In this document: one piece after another, positions 31,853 to 42,579 of the stretch
How positions within the stretch are numbered: the stretch's first letter is position 1
How the letters are laid out: each line of letters starts with the position of its first letter
DNA from: Aradus depressus
Taxonomy: Eukaryota > Arthropoda > Insecta > Hemiptera > Aradidae
Direction of reading: 5' to 3'
Assembly: GCA_963662175.1 (NCBI GenBank)
Contig: OY759223.1
Coordinates: 24,467,460-24,531,459, forward strand
DNA length: 64,000 bases
Notes under the pieces: generated by a model
What the model saw: only the letters and a program-made list of their open reading frames with translations
Databases searched by the model: none
What the model was told of the DNA's origin: nothing
Position numbers and translations under genes: made by a program

Positions 31853-32921
31853 GTCTTACGAGAAGATAACAGGAGGTACGGGCTCTGTGCTATCTCCGAC
31901 GTTGTTCAATGTCTACCTTCATGACATCCCCACACATGACTCGTCAGTAATCGGTATGTTTGCGGATGACACTATTGTTAGCTCACAGGATTTCTATATA
32001 CATAAAGCCCGAGATGATCTTCAAGCAGCTCTAAATAATCTACATGTTTACTTTAAAAAGTGGAAAATAAAATTAAATGAAGCAAAATGTCAGGCAAAAG
32101 TGTTCACGTTGCGAAGACCACAAAGCCCACGTGAGATCACAGTTAACAATAGCCCGGTACCTTGGAACCCACCTGACAGTGCAGTGAAGTATCTGGGAGT
32201 GCATCTGGACCAGCGACTAACCTGGAACCTGCATATAAATAAGAAACTGACGGAGGCGCATGCCAGATTGGCCATCCTGTTTCCTCTCATCAACAGGAAA
32301 TCTAAACTAAAGCCTGAATGTACCCTCCTCCTGTACAGGGCTATTCTTAGACCGCTCCTCCTGTATGGGTGTGAGGTGTGGGGTGCAGCTTCAAATTCCA
32401 AAATAAAGAGAATACAAACCTTCCAAAATAGGGTGACGAGGATGGCGGTGGACGCCCCCTGGTTCGTTCGAAACTGCCAGTTACACAGGGAGCTACACCT
32501 TGAGACCGTAGATGACTTTATCAGGAGGAAATTCAGGAAATATCATGGTAACTTAACATCAGTTAAAGGTGCTAGGAGGTTTAAGTTAGGGGTTCGTTCC
32601 GAAGCACTTCGTTTAAAACCTCGTCTCATTCAGGACATTATATTATGAACTTTTACTATCAGTTTTCCCTCCTTAAATTGTTCATTATGTTACTGCTACT
32701 CCAGCCATCTATATGTTTTAAATATCTGTTCATTTTCTACTTTTTCTGTTTTATTGATTAATTGCTTAACATACTTTAAGGGGTAAATGTATCCCAAAAG
32801 TTATTTTCATTTGCCAATTGTTATTAACGCATAGATTTTCAATTATGTAATTATACCATGCAAAACAAATTCATGTTGATCTGGTAAATAAAGAATTTTA
32901 TATAAAAAAAAAAAAAAAAAA
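31853..32921 (+). mobile_element. 5'-truncated Jockey-like LINE insertion
   Basis: It begins inside the reverse transcriptase and ends in poly(A) at about 32904-32921, with AATAAA about 20 bases upstream. Target duplication AAATTACCTCGT is at 31841-31852 and 32922-32933 (the leading A's are ambiguous with the tail). The clean duplication and single long frame indicate a fairly young insertion. Confidence 0.93.
31854..32648 (+). pseudogene. Jockey-like LINE reverse transcriptase, C-terminal part
   Basis: 265 open codons. The frame enters at the end of RT motif 4 (GSVLSPTLFNVYLHDIP), contains the catalytic FADD at residues 37-40, the thumb region (WKIKLNEAKCQAKVFTLRR, AVKYLGVHLDQRLTW) and the C-terminal WFVRNCQLHRELHLETVDDF. 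The first catalytic Asp and the endonuclease are missing through 5' truncation, so it cannot act alone. The annotated Met lies in the truncated domain and is not a real start. Confidence 0.92.
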
Positions 32922-32933
32922 AAATTACCTCGT

Positions 32934-33275
32934 TTTTCATTTTATATAGTTAATTTATTTTTTCTCTCTCACTCATTTCCCAGCAGAAGTGGCGACGCCA
33001 CAGGATTTTGATTTATCAGTCGGAAATATAGGTTTTTTAGAGGATTTTGGTCTAGTTTTTGGGTAAAAACTAGAATTTCCATTCTCGAATTGTATTTGCT
33101 GTTCTTCCAATTTTTCAAGGCTGAAAACGCCAGGAACATCATTAAAAAACAGTGTTATAAAAAAAAAAAGAAAAAAAGTACAAAACAAGTTTATACAAAA
33201 TATTCCTTATATTTCAATTTGTACATGTCAATCCAGCTGATCGACTCTTGCCATCCCATTCCCATCCAGATAATC
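32934..33275. other. unassigned sequence
   Basis: No gene recognised; poly(A)-rich segment at 33160-33180 and a C homopolymer at 33277-33295. Confidence 0.4.
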
Positions 33276-33279
33276 CCCC

Positions 33280-33850
33280 CCCCCCCCCCCCCCCCGAAGA
33301 CTGAAGCGGCGCTGGCCGAGAGACCCTCTACTGTAATCTAGCAACAACATTTAGGGAGTGCCGGTGATGACCAGCTTCTCCCCTCTTGTAATCCTCTTAT
33401 CTTCAACTCTCCTTTCCTTCTTGGCCTGCCTCCACTGCTGGACAGTGACTGGCGAGGCGAGAAGGCAGGGGGGTTCACTCGAGCCCCCGCGGCCTCCCCT
33501 GCCCCCATTACGTTGGAGGGATGGGGATGACAGAGAACTGGGGGCGTTTCAAGGGGTCTCGAGCTGAAAGACTTTCATGTTGATTTTATTTTATCTTCAT
33601 TATTTTGTTTTATGTTTATGTTTATTGTTATTTAAATCTAATATTTTCTCTTTGTTTTGTATATATTATAATTTTTCCATACCTATTATATTATATATCA
33701 CCTATTATTTTGTACATAATCATATGCTTTCGATGTATATATTTTTGATTTTTTTTTAAATGTATAATTTAATGTTTAATGTCATTCATCAAATTTACTT
33801 ATGATTTATACCGATTGTAAATATAAAAAATTAAAAAAAAAAATTAAATT
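33280..33850 (+). pseudogene. LINE 3' end, relative of the 54.8-57.5-kb element
   Basis: After a C run the frame reads LKRRWPRDPLL-stop, the usual end of a Jockey-like polyprotein. Then GGGAGTGCCGGTGATGAC leads into a single degenerate equivalent of the 70-bp repeat (CTGGACAGTGACTGG) and an AT-rich 3' region. Compare GAGGCGGTGTTGGCCTCGCG and GGGAGTGCTGGTGATGAC at 55075-55240. Confidence 0.7.
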
Positions 33851-34458
33851 ATAGTACAATGAAAAATTGAAAATAAACATTTTCTTTTGAAGATTTTGTC
33901 TATAGTCTACTATTGTATATTGCGCCAGAATTTATTTTTATAATGTTTATTATTCATATTCCTATCCAACAACGATCGCCTGCGGGAAGAAACAGTTTAT
34001 TTTCAATTTAAAAAAAAAAATTATATTATTTTTCTTTTTCTCATTTTTAGTTAGTCGACTCATAAAGTATGTCTCAGCAAAAAAATATAAAGGAACAACA
34101 TAAAAAAATGCTAAAGCAAATAAATTATAGATACTGATGATGAGAGTTCCTTCCGAAACGTTTATATTTCTTAGATTGTAAAAACCAAAAAAAATAAATG
34201 GGAGAACAATATTGTCAAAGAGAATGTAAACAAAGAGATTGTGTCTTTGATGAGCCCTATACAAGACTAAGTCTATTGTATCGACGGCGTCACAACAAAA
34301 AGACATAAGCCACTTCTAACCAATGTTACAAGACAATAATTTAAAAAACCTACAATGTTTATTATATTATAATATTTGACATAATTACTACCTTAAATAT
34401 TGCAATAAAAATTTAGTTTTGTAAATTACATTACATTTTTTATAATAAAAATAAGTAA
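33851..34458. repeat. AT-rich sequence with a hammerhead-like relic
   Basis: Contains the motif at 34131-34165. The 114-codon minus frame at 33962-34306 is AT-driven and hydrophobic, with no recognisable family. Confidence 0.45.
34131..34165 (+). ncRNA. hammerhead-ribozyme-like relic
   Basis: ATA, CTGATGA, then TGAGAGTTCCTTCC, GAAA, ACGT, T, TAT. Stem I (ATA/TAT), the core and the ACGT helix III word are in place, but the middle no longer forms a convincing stem II. Confidence 0.35.
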
Positions 34459-34484
34459 AAATAAGCCCGGGCTTGAGTCATAAT

Positions 34485-34486
<2 letters not shown>
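34459..34486 (+). mobile_element. SINE tail fragment split by a LINE
   Basis: AAGCCCGGGCTTGAGTCATAATAA is the SINE 3' end; its continuation TAACTAACTTAGAAG is found at 35211 after the LINE. Confidence 0.8.
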
Positions 34487-34523
<37 letters not shown>

Positions 34524-35201
34524 ATGCGCCTTGCGTTGCAGCAACATCACCCAGTCTACGTTTAGGCAAAGCTCGGGATCATTACATTGCCTGTTTCTGC
34601 CCCCGCCTGGAGCCGACGAATCGGCAGAACATCGGGTAGTCAGTTTCCGTCACCATCTGCCGTAGAACTAGTCCCAAATATGATCTTGTCCCATGAATCA
34701 ACTCCACCCTAGCTTGGTCGTACAGTGGACATTCGAGGACCACATGTTCTGCAGTCTCGATACCGCCGCACGAACAGTTCGGGGTGTTCTTCCTTGAAAG
34801 AAGAACAGCTTGGAGTTAAAAACACACTGACCTGATAATATTTGAGACGTCCAGTGATTAGGCTGTACCCATGTTGAGTCAAGGCGTACCCGGACGTCCG
34901 GGAAGTATGCGTACGTCGTTCGGCCATCCGGGCATCGTGACCAACGTTGTTGCCATTTTTCCACAATCCAATTCTGGACGATGTCCTTGCAGCGCACTGG
35001 TCTGGACTGTCCGCGCATCTCTTCCTCTAGGGCTAGACGTAAGGGCTCATCAATATCTGCTCCTAAGGGCATGTTGCGTCTACAGAAATACTAAGCGACA
35101 GCCCCATCCAAGATCAAGTCAATGGGGGCGGCTCCCGCTAGTACCTGTAGCGCAGCGTAGAGACGGTACGATAAGCCCTTGAGGATGAGGTCGGCAAACT
35201 C
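34487..35201 (-). pseudogene. LINE 3' end inserted in a SINE tail (R1/I-like C-terminus)
   Basis: An 11-bp duplication AGTCATAATAA at 34476-34486 and 35202-35212 bounds it; the T run at 34487-34516 is the poly(A) tail on the minus strand. The frame encodes WIVEKWQQRWSRCPDGRTT, WVQPNHWTSQILSGQCVF and, after a frameshift near 34800, CSCGGIETAEHVVLECPLYD, a C-x-C-x7-H-x4-C knuckle. A stop also separates the upstream VLAGAAPIDLILDGAVA. Only the C-terminal end of the protein is present. Confidence 0.92.
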
Positions 35202-35690
35202 AGTCATAATAACTAACTTAGAAGTTTTAAATAGTTTTCTTTCTGTTACTCTAGAACTCGATTTCTATGTAGGAAAGAGCACTCTGGTAGTAGGCGATCT
35301 GACCTAGCCGTTAAAGCCCGGGCATGAATCATAATAACTAACTTAGAAGTTGTAAATAGCTTTCTTTCTGTTACTCTAGACTCGATTTTTATGTAGGAAA
35401 GAGCACTCTGGTAGTAGGCGATCTGACCTTGCCGTTAAAGCCCGGGCATGAATCATAATAACTAACTTAGAAGTTGTAAATAGCTTTCTTTCTGTTTCTC
35501 TAGAACTCGATTTCTATGTAGGAAAGAGCACTCTGGTAGTAGGCGATCTGACCTAGCCGTTAAAGCCCGGGCATGAGTCATAATAACTAACTTAGAAGTT
35601 GTAAATAATTTCCTTATTGTTAGTCCAGTACTCGATTTCTATGTAGGAAAGAGCGCTCTGGTAAAATTTAGGGTAGGCAAAATTATGCGA
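35202..35690 (+). repeat. tandem array of ~124-bp units built on a SINE tail
   Basis: The unit GTTAAAGCCCGGGCATGAATC + ATAACTAACTTAGAAGTTGT + CTCGATTTCTATGTAGGAAA recurs at 124-125 bp spacing (GTTAAAG at 35310, 35434 and 35559). The SINE terminus and its flank were duplicated together about four times. Confidence 0.9.
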
Positions 35691-36189
35691 GTCTGGCTTA
35701 TGTCCACCAGAGTGTCGAAAGGTAGTAGGTCTATTGGTCCCAAGTGGGCTAACATTCCTCTTCTAACAGCCTACAGAGGAGACATGAGTCACCGGCCTCC
35801 CTGAAGTATAAGGCGGTCACAAGACTAATCGCAATGCAACACAATACGCACTTGGCTGACTAATTAACCTAAAAAATCTTTATTTTTTTTTTGTCCCTTT
35901 CTGTATAATCATAATTAATCGATGTTATTGATTGTATGACAATGGTAAATGGTTATACAATTGAGATATTTGGTCAAATCAATAGGACAATCAGAGATGC
36001 AAATTTTGGACAAACCGTAGAGCGAATGTCAACATCGTTAGCATGAGCAGACCAAGCAGTCAGAACTGAATCGAACAGATTATATTTGGATATTTTCGTC
36101 TATGTTCTCATACTTATTTGGACTTGAGCAAAGACAGCTTCCTTTTTTTACTATATATGAAAATGTTCTGATAGGCAAAAGAGATGTTG
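35691..36189. other. unassigned sequence
   Basis: No gene recognised. A short SINE-like scrap (GTCCACCAGAGTGTCGAAA) is at 35702-35720. Confidence 0.4.
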
Positions 36190-36430
36190 AAATTAGAGTG
36201 TAAATTGTCTTTTATAGTTTTTCTTTCTAACAAGTCATTTTCTGGTGGGAGTGATGAGAGAGGAACTACGTGGTAAGGCTCTTTAATGGTAGATCTCTCA
36301 CAAATTGAGTTGTCAACTGAAGGTAGGAGTTAATGAGTTGGTCAGGTTCAGACCTTCTGATTGGCACTCTCTACAGGAGTGGGGGAAGTCTTCTTTCATG
36401 ACATCAACCCACCTCTTAATGACTATATGG
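36190..36430 (+). repeat. dispersed repeat P, copy 1
   Basis: GGTAGATCTCTCACAAATTG, GTTGTCAACTG, TGAGTTGGTCA and CTGATTGGCACTCT recur in the same order at 38640-38815, about 85% alike by eye. Confidence 0.8.
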
Positions 36431-37041
36431 GGGATAGAAAATGTTTTAAATCGATCTTTACATAATTTTCTGTTGAGTATATTTACTTTTTTATACCTTC
36501 AGTATACTGAAGTATTGTGACCGTTACAAAAATCCGAGATCGAGTTTAGAACGAAATTTCACATTTGAAGGTCCCCTGAACACGTTTTTTTAATTTTCTC
36601 GATGAGGTCTGTATGTATATGATTGGAACGTTGTGAGCACTCTATCCCAGAAACTACAGGGCGTAAACTATATTCTTGCGGCAAGAAGATATCTTCTTAA
36701 CATTATCTTCTTACAGATTTTTTTTTTGTATTTATTTATCTTAAGCCACAACTATGCAAAGAATGCACAACCAGCGGCTGGGCTGACATATACTACACAA
36801 AAATAATAAAAATAAAATAAAATAATTAAAATAAATATGACATGAAAGGCTTGAGAGAGGAAAAACACCCAGCGGTGAACCCTCGTGACATCACTTCATA
36901 ACAGGAGATCTCTATGCCAGACTTTCTTTAATCTTTTTGGGGGATTGTGGGGTAAATTTGTATTTAAGATTTTGCGAACTTCCGGATTGGTGTGTAAGTA
37001 AATTTTGGTGTAGAAACGTTATTATTTATATTATATATTAT

Positions 37042-38037
37042 TTATTGGTACAAGTTTTTAATGGTTGTGTCTATGGGTGTGACGTTCAAGTCGCGGTGTA
37101 AAGTCTTGTTGCTAACGAATGGTGGGCATTGCGTGATCAGTTGGAGAGTCTTAGATTGAAATACCTGTATTCTTTTGATGTTCGAAGTCTTGGCTGTACC
37201 ATATATTTGTAAGCCATAGGTCCAGAGAGGTCGGAGAAGATAGATATAACAATTCAATTTTTATCAAGTAGATAATTTAGAACGCCTATTCAAAATACTG
37301 TACAATAGTCTAAGTCGCCGGTCTAGTGTGAGTCGTGTTGTCCGAGTGTGAGGGTTCCAAGTCAGCCTTCTATCGAGGGTTAATCCTAAATATTTTACGG
37401 AAGAGGTATGAGGTAATGGCTGGTTTTCAATGAATATTGGGGGGCAGACCACGGCGGAGAGCAAATGTTACGTGTTGACATTTTGTGGTGTTAAATTTAA
37501 TTTTCCAAGATTTACTCCAAACTTCAGTTTTGTTGTGTGAGGTCCTCGGGGTAGGTCTGGTGGCACCCGGCCGTGCCGGCACTCGGTGGCCTGCTTCCGA
37601 CTGCTGACCGGGCACGATTTCCTTCAGGGACACCTATATCGGATTGGAGTAGCGGACAACCCCTACTGCGTCCTCTGCGAGAAAGAGCAGCACATGACAG
37701 GGCAGCATCTCGACTTGTGCACGGCTCTCCAGGACGTCAGAACTGCTATTAAAGGAAACTGCACTACAACAAAGAAATCTGCAGTGTACTGGGCTGCTAG
37801 AAGACGCATGGCGGAAATCGCGAGCGTACCGGCGTAGGAAAAAAAAAAAAAAAAAAATTTTGTTTAGGTGTTGCTGTAGTATGAGTGAAGTGGTGTGTGG
37901 ATCTGTGTGAGAGACTAGAATGGCGGTGTCATCTGCGTATGTAGCTGTTAATGTGAGAGGGTCGGTGGGTAAGTCGAAGGTGTACATGGAGTATAATAGG
38001 GGGGCTAATATTGAGCCCTGAGGCAGTCTCACAGAAT
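37042..38037 (-). pseudogene. LINE reverse transcriptase, broken
   Basis: Pieces in order: VRLPQGSILAPLLYS and TYADDTAILV (catalytic YADD), a gap at the inserted LINE, then WKIKFNTTKCQHVTFALRR, SSVKYLGLTLDRRLTWNPHT, a stop near 37264, and LLRPLWTYGLQIYGTAKTSN to QCPPFVSNKTLHRDLNVTPI. Removing the insert and one 7-bp duplication restores LNKTEVW across the junction. The DRRL segment is partly duplicated and at least one stop is independent of the insertion, so the element was probably dead already. Confidence 0.9.
37535..37857 (+). pseudogene. LINE 3' end (C-terminal knuckle) inserted in another LINE
   Basis: A 7-bp duplication TTTTGTT at 37528-37534 and 37858-37864 frames it; poly(A) is at 37839-37857 directly after the TAG stop. 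The frame reads TGHDFLQGHLYRIGVADNPY then CVLCEKEQHMTGQHLDLC, a C-x2-C-x9-H-x3-C knuckle, and ends RRRMAEIASVPA. This is the extreme C-terminus of a LINE protein that is clearly different from its Jockey-like host. Confidence 0.92.
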
Positions 38038-38084
38038 TAAATTAAAAAACATTCCTCACACTTTGTATATCTTGGGTAGTAAAA

Positions 38085-38285
38085 CTGTATTCTCATCGAG
38101 TGTATCACCTAGTGGTGTCTACTATATCCTATCACCGACGGCTATATACTACTATTCCCTATCACCTAGTGGTGTCTCTTTATCCTATCACCGATGGTTA
38201 TCTACTACTATTCCCTATCACCTACTAGTGTCTACTATTCCTTATCACTTAGTGGTGTCTACTATTCCCTATTACCAACAAAAAA
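38085..38285. repeat. minisatellite, ~30-bp units
   Basis: Degenerate copies of CTATTCCCTATCACCTAGTG with alternation between GTGGTGTCTAC and CGATGGTTATC versions, about six in all. Confidence 0.85.
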
Positions 38286-38344
38286 TACAGAATAAAACTT
38301 TTTTGCCGCAAAAACATTTTTTCTTGCCGCAGGAGTATTATTTT

Positions 38345-38470
38345 TATGTGAAGACGTTTTATCACGAAGGGCTCTATTTGGTCTCTGGTGCCGAGTTTCA
38401 TGAATAAGGCCAACCAACCCAAAACAGGAGGCTCACACTTCGTCTTTAACAGCACAGTTTATGATGAACT
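38345..38470 (+). pseudogene. LINE tail fragment, relative of 5.8-6.0 kb
   Basis: Encodes HEGLYLVSGAEFHE-stop then GQPTQNRRLTLRL, matching LSLVSGAQFYRLGQPTQNRR at 5895-5960. Confidence 0.85.
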
Positions 38471-38599
38471 CAAAACAATTCTATTTTTTTCCAAAATGTT
38501 TCATGCGTTGGGAAAATTTTTAATTTCTCCCTCCATTTCCCCCCTTTCAAATTCATGTCATACTTAAATTACTGGGTATATCAAAATATTTTGATATAC

Positions 38600-38815
38600 A
38601 AAAGAGAAGACATGTTTGGGATTGATTGTATAAATTGTCTTCTATTGTTGGTCTCTTTAACAAGACATTTTCTGGTGGAAATGAAGACGGGTAGATCTCT
38701 CACAAATTGAGTTGTCAACTGGGAGGTAGGGGTTGATGAGTTGGTCACGTTCAGGCATTCTGATTGGCACTCTTTACAGGAGTGGGGGGAAGTCTTCTTT
38801 CAACACACCAACCAG
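38600..38815 (+). repeat. dispersed repeat P, copy 2
   Basis: Direct second copy of the block at 36190-36430, running into the LINE knuckle fragment that follows. Confidence 0.8.
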
Positions 38816-39019
38816 CCTCTTAATATAGGAAACAGAAAAACTAAACGATGTGAAAATCGCTCCGACTCTGACTATGCAGTGACAACTGTAGATAAAATGA
38901 AAAACTGATTCTACTTCATCTGTAGCACACAATGAACATATTTGTTGATCCTCTTTGTTGTGCCTTTTATAATTCAAATTTAATAACTCCATAATATTAT
39001 ATACATTATGTAAAGTCAA
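38774..39019 (-). pseudogene. LINE C-terminal knuckle fragment
   Basis: Minus strand: ELLNLNYKRHNKEDQQICSL, then CATDEVESVFHFIYSC, a C-x2-C-x9-H-x4-C-type motif. Nearly identical to 61734-61980 over about 45 residues, then diverging. It is flanked by repeat P. Confidence 0.85.
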
Positions 39020-40860
39020 TGGTTTTACCTTTTGTCCTCTGCGATTTCATACTAAATCATGTTTAAAGTACATTTTGATCTCATATCTGTAATAAATAAA
39101 TAATAATAGTTGAATCTATTTATGGGGAAACAGGAATGAATTTTTCAATATGGTGGAGGGGAAAAAGGGAAATTTGCATTTCATAGGTGGAAACACTGGT
39201 CCCTCAACTGTGCTGTGCCAAGTAGAGTGGGAGTCAGCTGGCCCTGCTCATAGCAAGTTCTCTACTGCCGAACTGAAAACGTTAGCTATGCTGCGGTCCG
39301 CTGGTTTTTTGCAACTTGATTATAAACATTTCATCCATCACTAAAACTGTTGTATGGAACTTAAATTAGTTTGACATTGCACTAAATCAACTATAGAATA
39401 TTAATTAGGAACGCTGCCTCGCTTCATCAGTTTACGGAATCCTTTTTATCGGCATGGAAGGAACTTTCTAAAAGTAAAACAAGTACATTTGAATATAATG
39501 AATATTGCAATTTATTATTCCATTAATTGGAATAAAGTTTTTTATTCTTAATTTATACTTGACCCAAAAAAATGTGCAAGTTATTTGTGCAGAATTTCAC
39601 TCAAATCACTTACTGTACATTGACAAGTATACTTGTGTACTAATTTATTTATGTTTCATTTTTTTATTATATTTACTTTATTTTTTTTTATTTTTTTTTT
39701 TTTTACAAATATATATTTACAACTGTATAAAAAAAAAAAATCAGTTACAAAAATAATGTATACACCCTTAATCCCCAAGAACTTTGTACAATCTGCAACA
39801 AAAATTAAATGGAAGACCACCTGTTAATATCCTGTCCTATCTACTCCCCCATTAGAAGCCACTTCCTGCCTCAGAGTATCTGTGTATAGACCGATCCAAC
39901 TTTCATACATTACTCCTGGCCCATAATAAGATATCTCAAACATTTTCTATTATTTAATCAGCGCTCTGAAACTTAGATCATTCATTGTTAATGAATAATG
40001 TACTTCAACTTACATATTATATTTATATTCAATATCTACATCCCCACTCCATATTTACTGTCTATGTTACATTATTATTATTAATTTGTAATTACTTATT
40101 TTATTTATTTATATTTTATTTTATTATATATATATCTTATTTTATTTATTTATATTTTATTTATTTATTTATTTATTATACGTAATACGATTTTTTAGAG
40201 GTCGTTTGGTTTTTGAGATACATGCCGAAAACCATCTTAAAATGTAGTTTTGAAACATATTTGTAGACGTTTTCTTGTTTTACCTGAAAACGGTTAGTCC
40301 TATAGGAAAATTAATTCATACCAAAATTGTTCCTTATAAAATTTCCAATTGTTAGAATGTCTCACATTTGAGAAAGGGTCAATAAGGCTAAAGTTTTAGT
40401 GCCCCGAAGAATGTATGATGAATATATGATGTGCTTACAAATCACTTGCTCTCCCCCACCCCTTCTCAAAATCATTTCATTATGTCTCTTTATACAGCGT
40501 AATCTTGAGAGTAGACATTCTTATACCCAGTAATGCCAAATAATTTTGAGAAGGGGGAGAGAGAGTGATCTTTAAGCAGGTTGATATAAGTCCTTTAAAG
40601 GTCACATCACAATTTTAAATATGTTTGTGCTTGCCTAGGAAAGCATATTTTCAAACTATTCATGTCTTTCTGTCTTGAGGAACGCAGGCAGCAAGAGTTG
40701 AACTTCTTGTGGTTTGCGAAGTCGAAAAGTCATTGGCTTTTAGTATGTGAGTAGGAGAAAAAGAACGGTCCAGGGACAGAGACGGCGGGCTGTGGAGCCT
40801 GCATGATGGGGTGACATAGCATTAACCATTCCCCCACCACTTCAACCCAGTCAAACCCAT
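39020..40860. other. unassigned sequence, repeat-poor
   Basis: T-rich LINE-like tail at 39680-39735; repeat Z near 40430-40590. The 64-codon frame at 39150-39344 has reasonable composition but no recognised family. A GC-richer stretch at 40660-40860 is also unassigned. Confidence 0.4.
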
Positions 40861-40866
40861 CGACCA

Positions 40867-41171
40867 AGGGCGCCAGTAGCTCAGTGGTATGCGTGCTTGT
40901 CTTCTGAGCTCAAGATCATGGGTTCGAAACCCGAGTTATCTGGGAGGTAAAATAAACTTAAGCACGCCTACCTTCAGATGGGACGTTAAGCGATGGTCCC
41001 GAGCCCGTACGATGTCAGGTACTCGTTAAAGACCCCTACCCTAGGTGAATAAAAATGTAGGGTAGGCAAAATTTAGGACTTCCACAGTAGAGTCAGGCTC
41101 ACCAGAGTGATGATAGAGCGCTCTGGTAGTAGGCGATATGACCTCGTAGTTAAAGCCCTGACATGAGACAT
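40867..41171 (+). mobile_element. SINE, near full length
   Basis: Plus-strand copy with intact box A (TAGCTCAGTGGTATGCG) and box B (GGTTCGAAACC); lacks the short GACCGAGGCCCTTAGTTTAT segment. Among the best candidates for an intact internal promoter. Confidence 0.92.
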
Positions 41172-41700
41172 AAAACCAAACGAAGCGACCACACTTCCCA
41201 CCCCCTCCACACCCACACAACTGCCTATTATTTTTTTACATTTCTATATTTTGCCTCCAGGCGCGCCCAAGGGCCTAGGATTGGCGATTGGATATATGTT
41301 TTTGACAGAAGTAACGCAGGTAGACTTTATAGGATCACTGGTATGGTTGGTCAGGGGATTACCGTCTCTTGTTCCTTCCTTATCCCTGTCCAGCCACATG
41401 GCACACAGCTCCACATCTCGGATTTACTGAGGGAGGTCTCTAGGCCATTGTCAGACTTTATCTGGCTCAGTCCACCTTTACGTCTATATCCCACTAAACA
41501 CCCAACCCTTATCTATCGTATTTATTCAAAGCCAGCCCTTTTTTTTCTTTCATTTTTATAATCTACCCTTCTCTCTTTCATCATCCAAATACAGTTTTGA
41601 ACGATAAAAGGACGATATGAGCTCCAATCCTGGTATAAGATAAAATTTCTCTGATTTTTTTTGCCACTGCTCTTACTAAAGTAAACGAAAACTACGTCAT
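41172..41700 (+). other. coding-like patch of unknown origin
   Basis: A pyrimidine-rich tract ending TTTTGCCTCCAG at 41260 precedes an open frame reading GDWIYVFDRSNAGRLYRITG, SFLIPVQPHGTQLHISDLLR and PLSDFIWLSP. It looks protein-coding in composition and could be an exon or a retroelement fragment. I do not recognise the family. Confidence 0.3.
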
Positions 41701-41704
41701 AAAA

Positions 41705-42260
41705 GAGTTGTCGGTGAATAGCAGTTGACTAACATGCTCCCAAATCCTCATACTACATTTTGTGTCGATTATTCATTACATCGGCAGTTATGAGGGTTTT
41801 TGAAGGGTGCCCCCCCCCCCCCCCCCCGAACCCTATCTTCCTTGCAACAAATATCGCTGAAATTTTACAGGTTATGTCCTCATTGAGTTTAAATATGAAA
41901 TTTTGTGCCGATACATTCATTACATCGGCCGTTATTGGAGTTTTGAAGTTGAGCCCCCTCTGATCCCCCTTCCCTTCTGCTGATTGCGCTGAAAATTTAA
42001 AAGTGTCGTCCTTACGGGGTTTTGAACTCGAGTTTTTGTGTTAAGGCTCCCCCCTAATTCCACCTTCTCTTTGGACAATTTGTCTGAAAAACTCCTGGCA
42101 GTTATCATGTTCACAGACAAATAGACATTTTTTTTTTTCATATTTGTAATCTAGAGATCGGAAAACATGAAATTCCATTGAAAACTCCGCATCAAATTTT
42201 CTGCCGATTACATCATTTCCCCTATACCTCGTATACCTGGAGAAGTAAAATAAGTTTTTA
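41705..42260 (+). repeat. repeat X copy, near full length
   Basis: Contains CTCATACTACATTTTGTGTC, two GCAGTTAT/GGCCGTTATT modules, CCCCTTCCCTTCTGCTGATT, a homopolymer of C at 41811-41827, and the terminal CTCGTATACCTGGAGAAGTA. Confidence 0.85.
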
Positions 42261-42395
42261 ATTCCCCACCTATATATGGTAAGTTAAAGTCATCAACAGT
42301 GGCACATTTATTATTGTGTGATAAAATATAAATAATGAAAAGTAACTAGCAAATCTTAAAGCATCGGGCACAGAGTAACAAAATAAAAAATAAAA

Positions 42396-42465
42396 AATTG
42401 CTTATCCCGTCCGTACAGCATAGAGGCTAAAGGACTACAAACATTCATTCCAAATATACACAGTA
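42396..42465. repeat. inverted partner of the right end of the 87-bp array
   Basis: CCGTACAGCATAGAGGCTAA and GGACTAC match inverted the right flank at 45806-45832, and AAACATTCATTCCAAATATA matches inverted part of the array unit. The array is therefore flanked by inverted copies of its own edge. Confidence 0.8.
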
Positions 42466-42579
42466 ACTAAAAAATAAAATACAACCAAACAGCTAAAGGA
42501 ATTTTTTTGATAAAATATAGTAAATAAATATTTTATTATTACTTAATTTTTATTATTTTATGACAAAAATTCCTTAGGA

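Larger units (their letters stand above)
36719..38037 (-). mobile_element. 5'-truncated Jockey-like LINE, interrupted by a second LINE
   Basis: Minus-strand element from the reverse transcriptase (38037) to a poly(A) tail (T run at 36719-36729). It is split at 37535-37857 by a plus-strand LINE end. The 3' region resembles the LINE tail at 24126-24420 (ACACCCAGCGGTGAACC). Confidence 0.88.
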
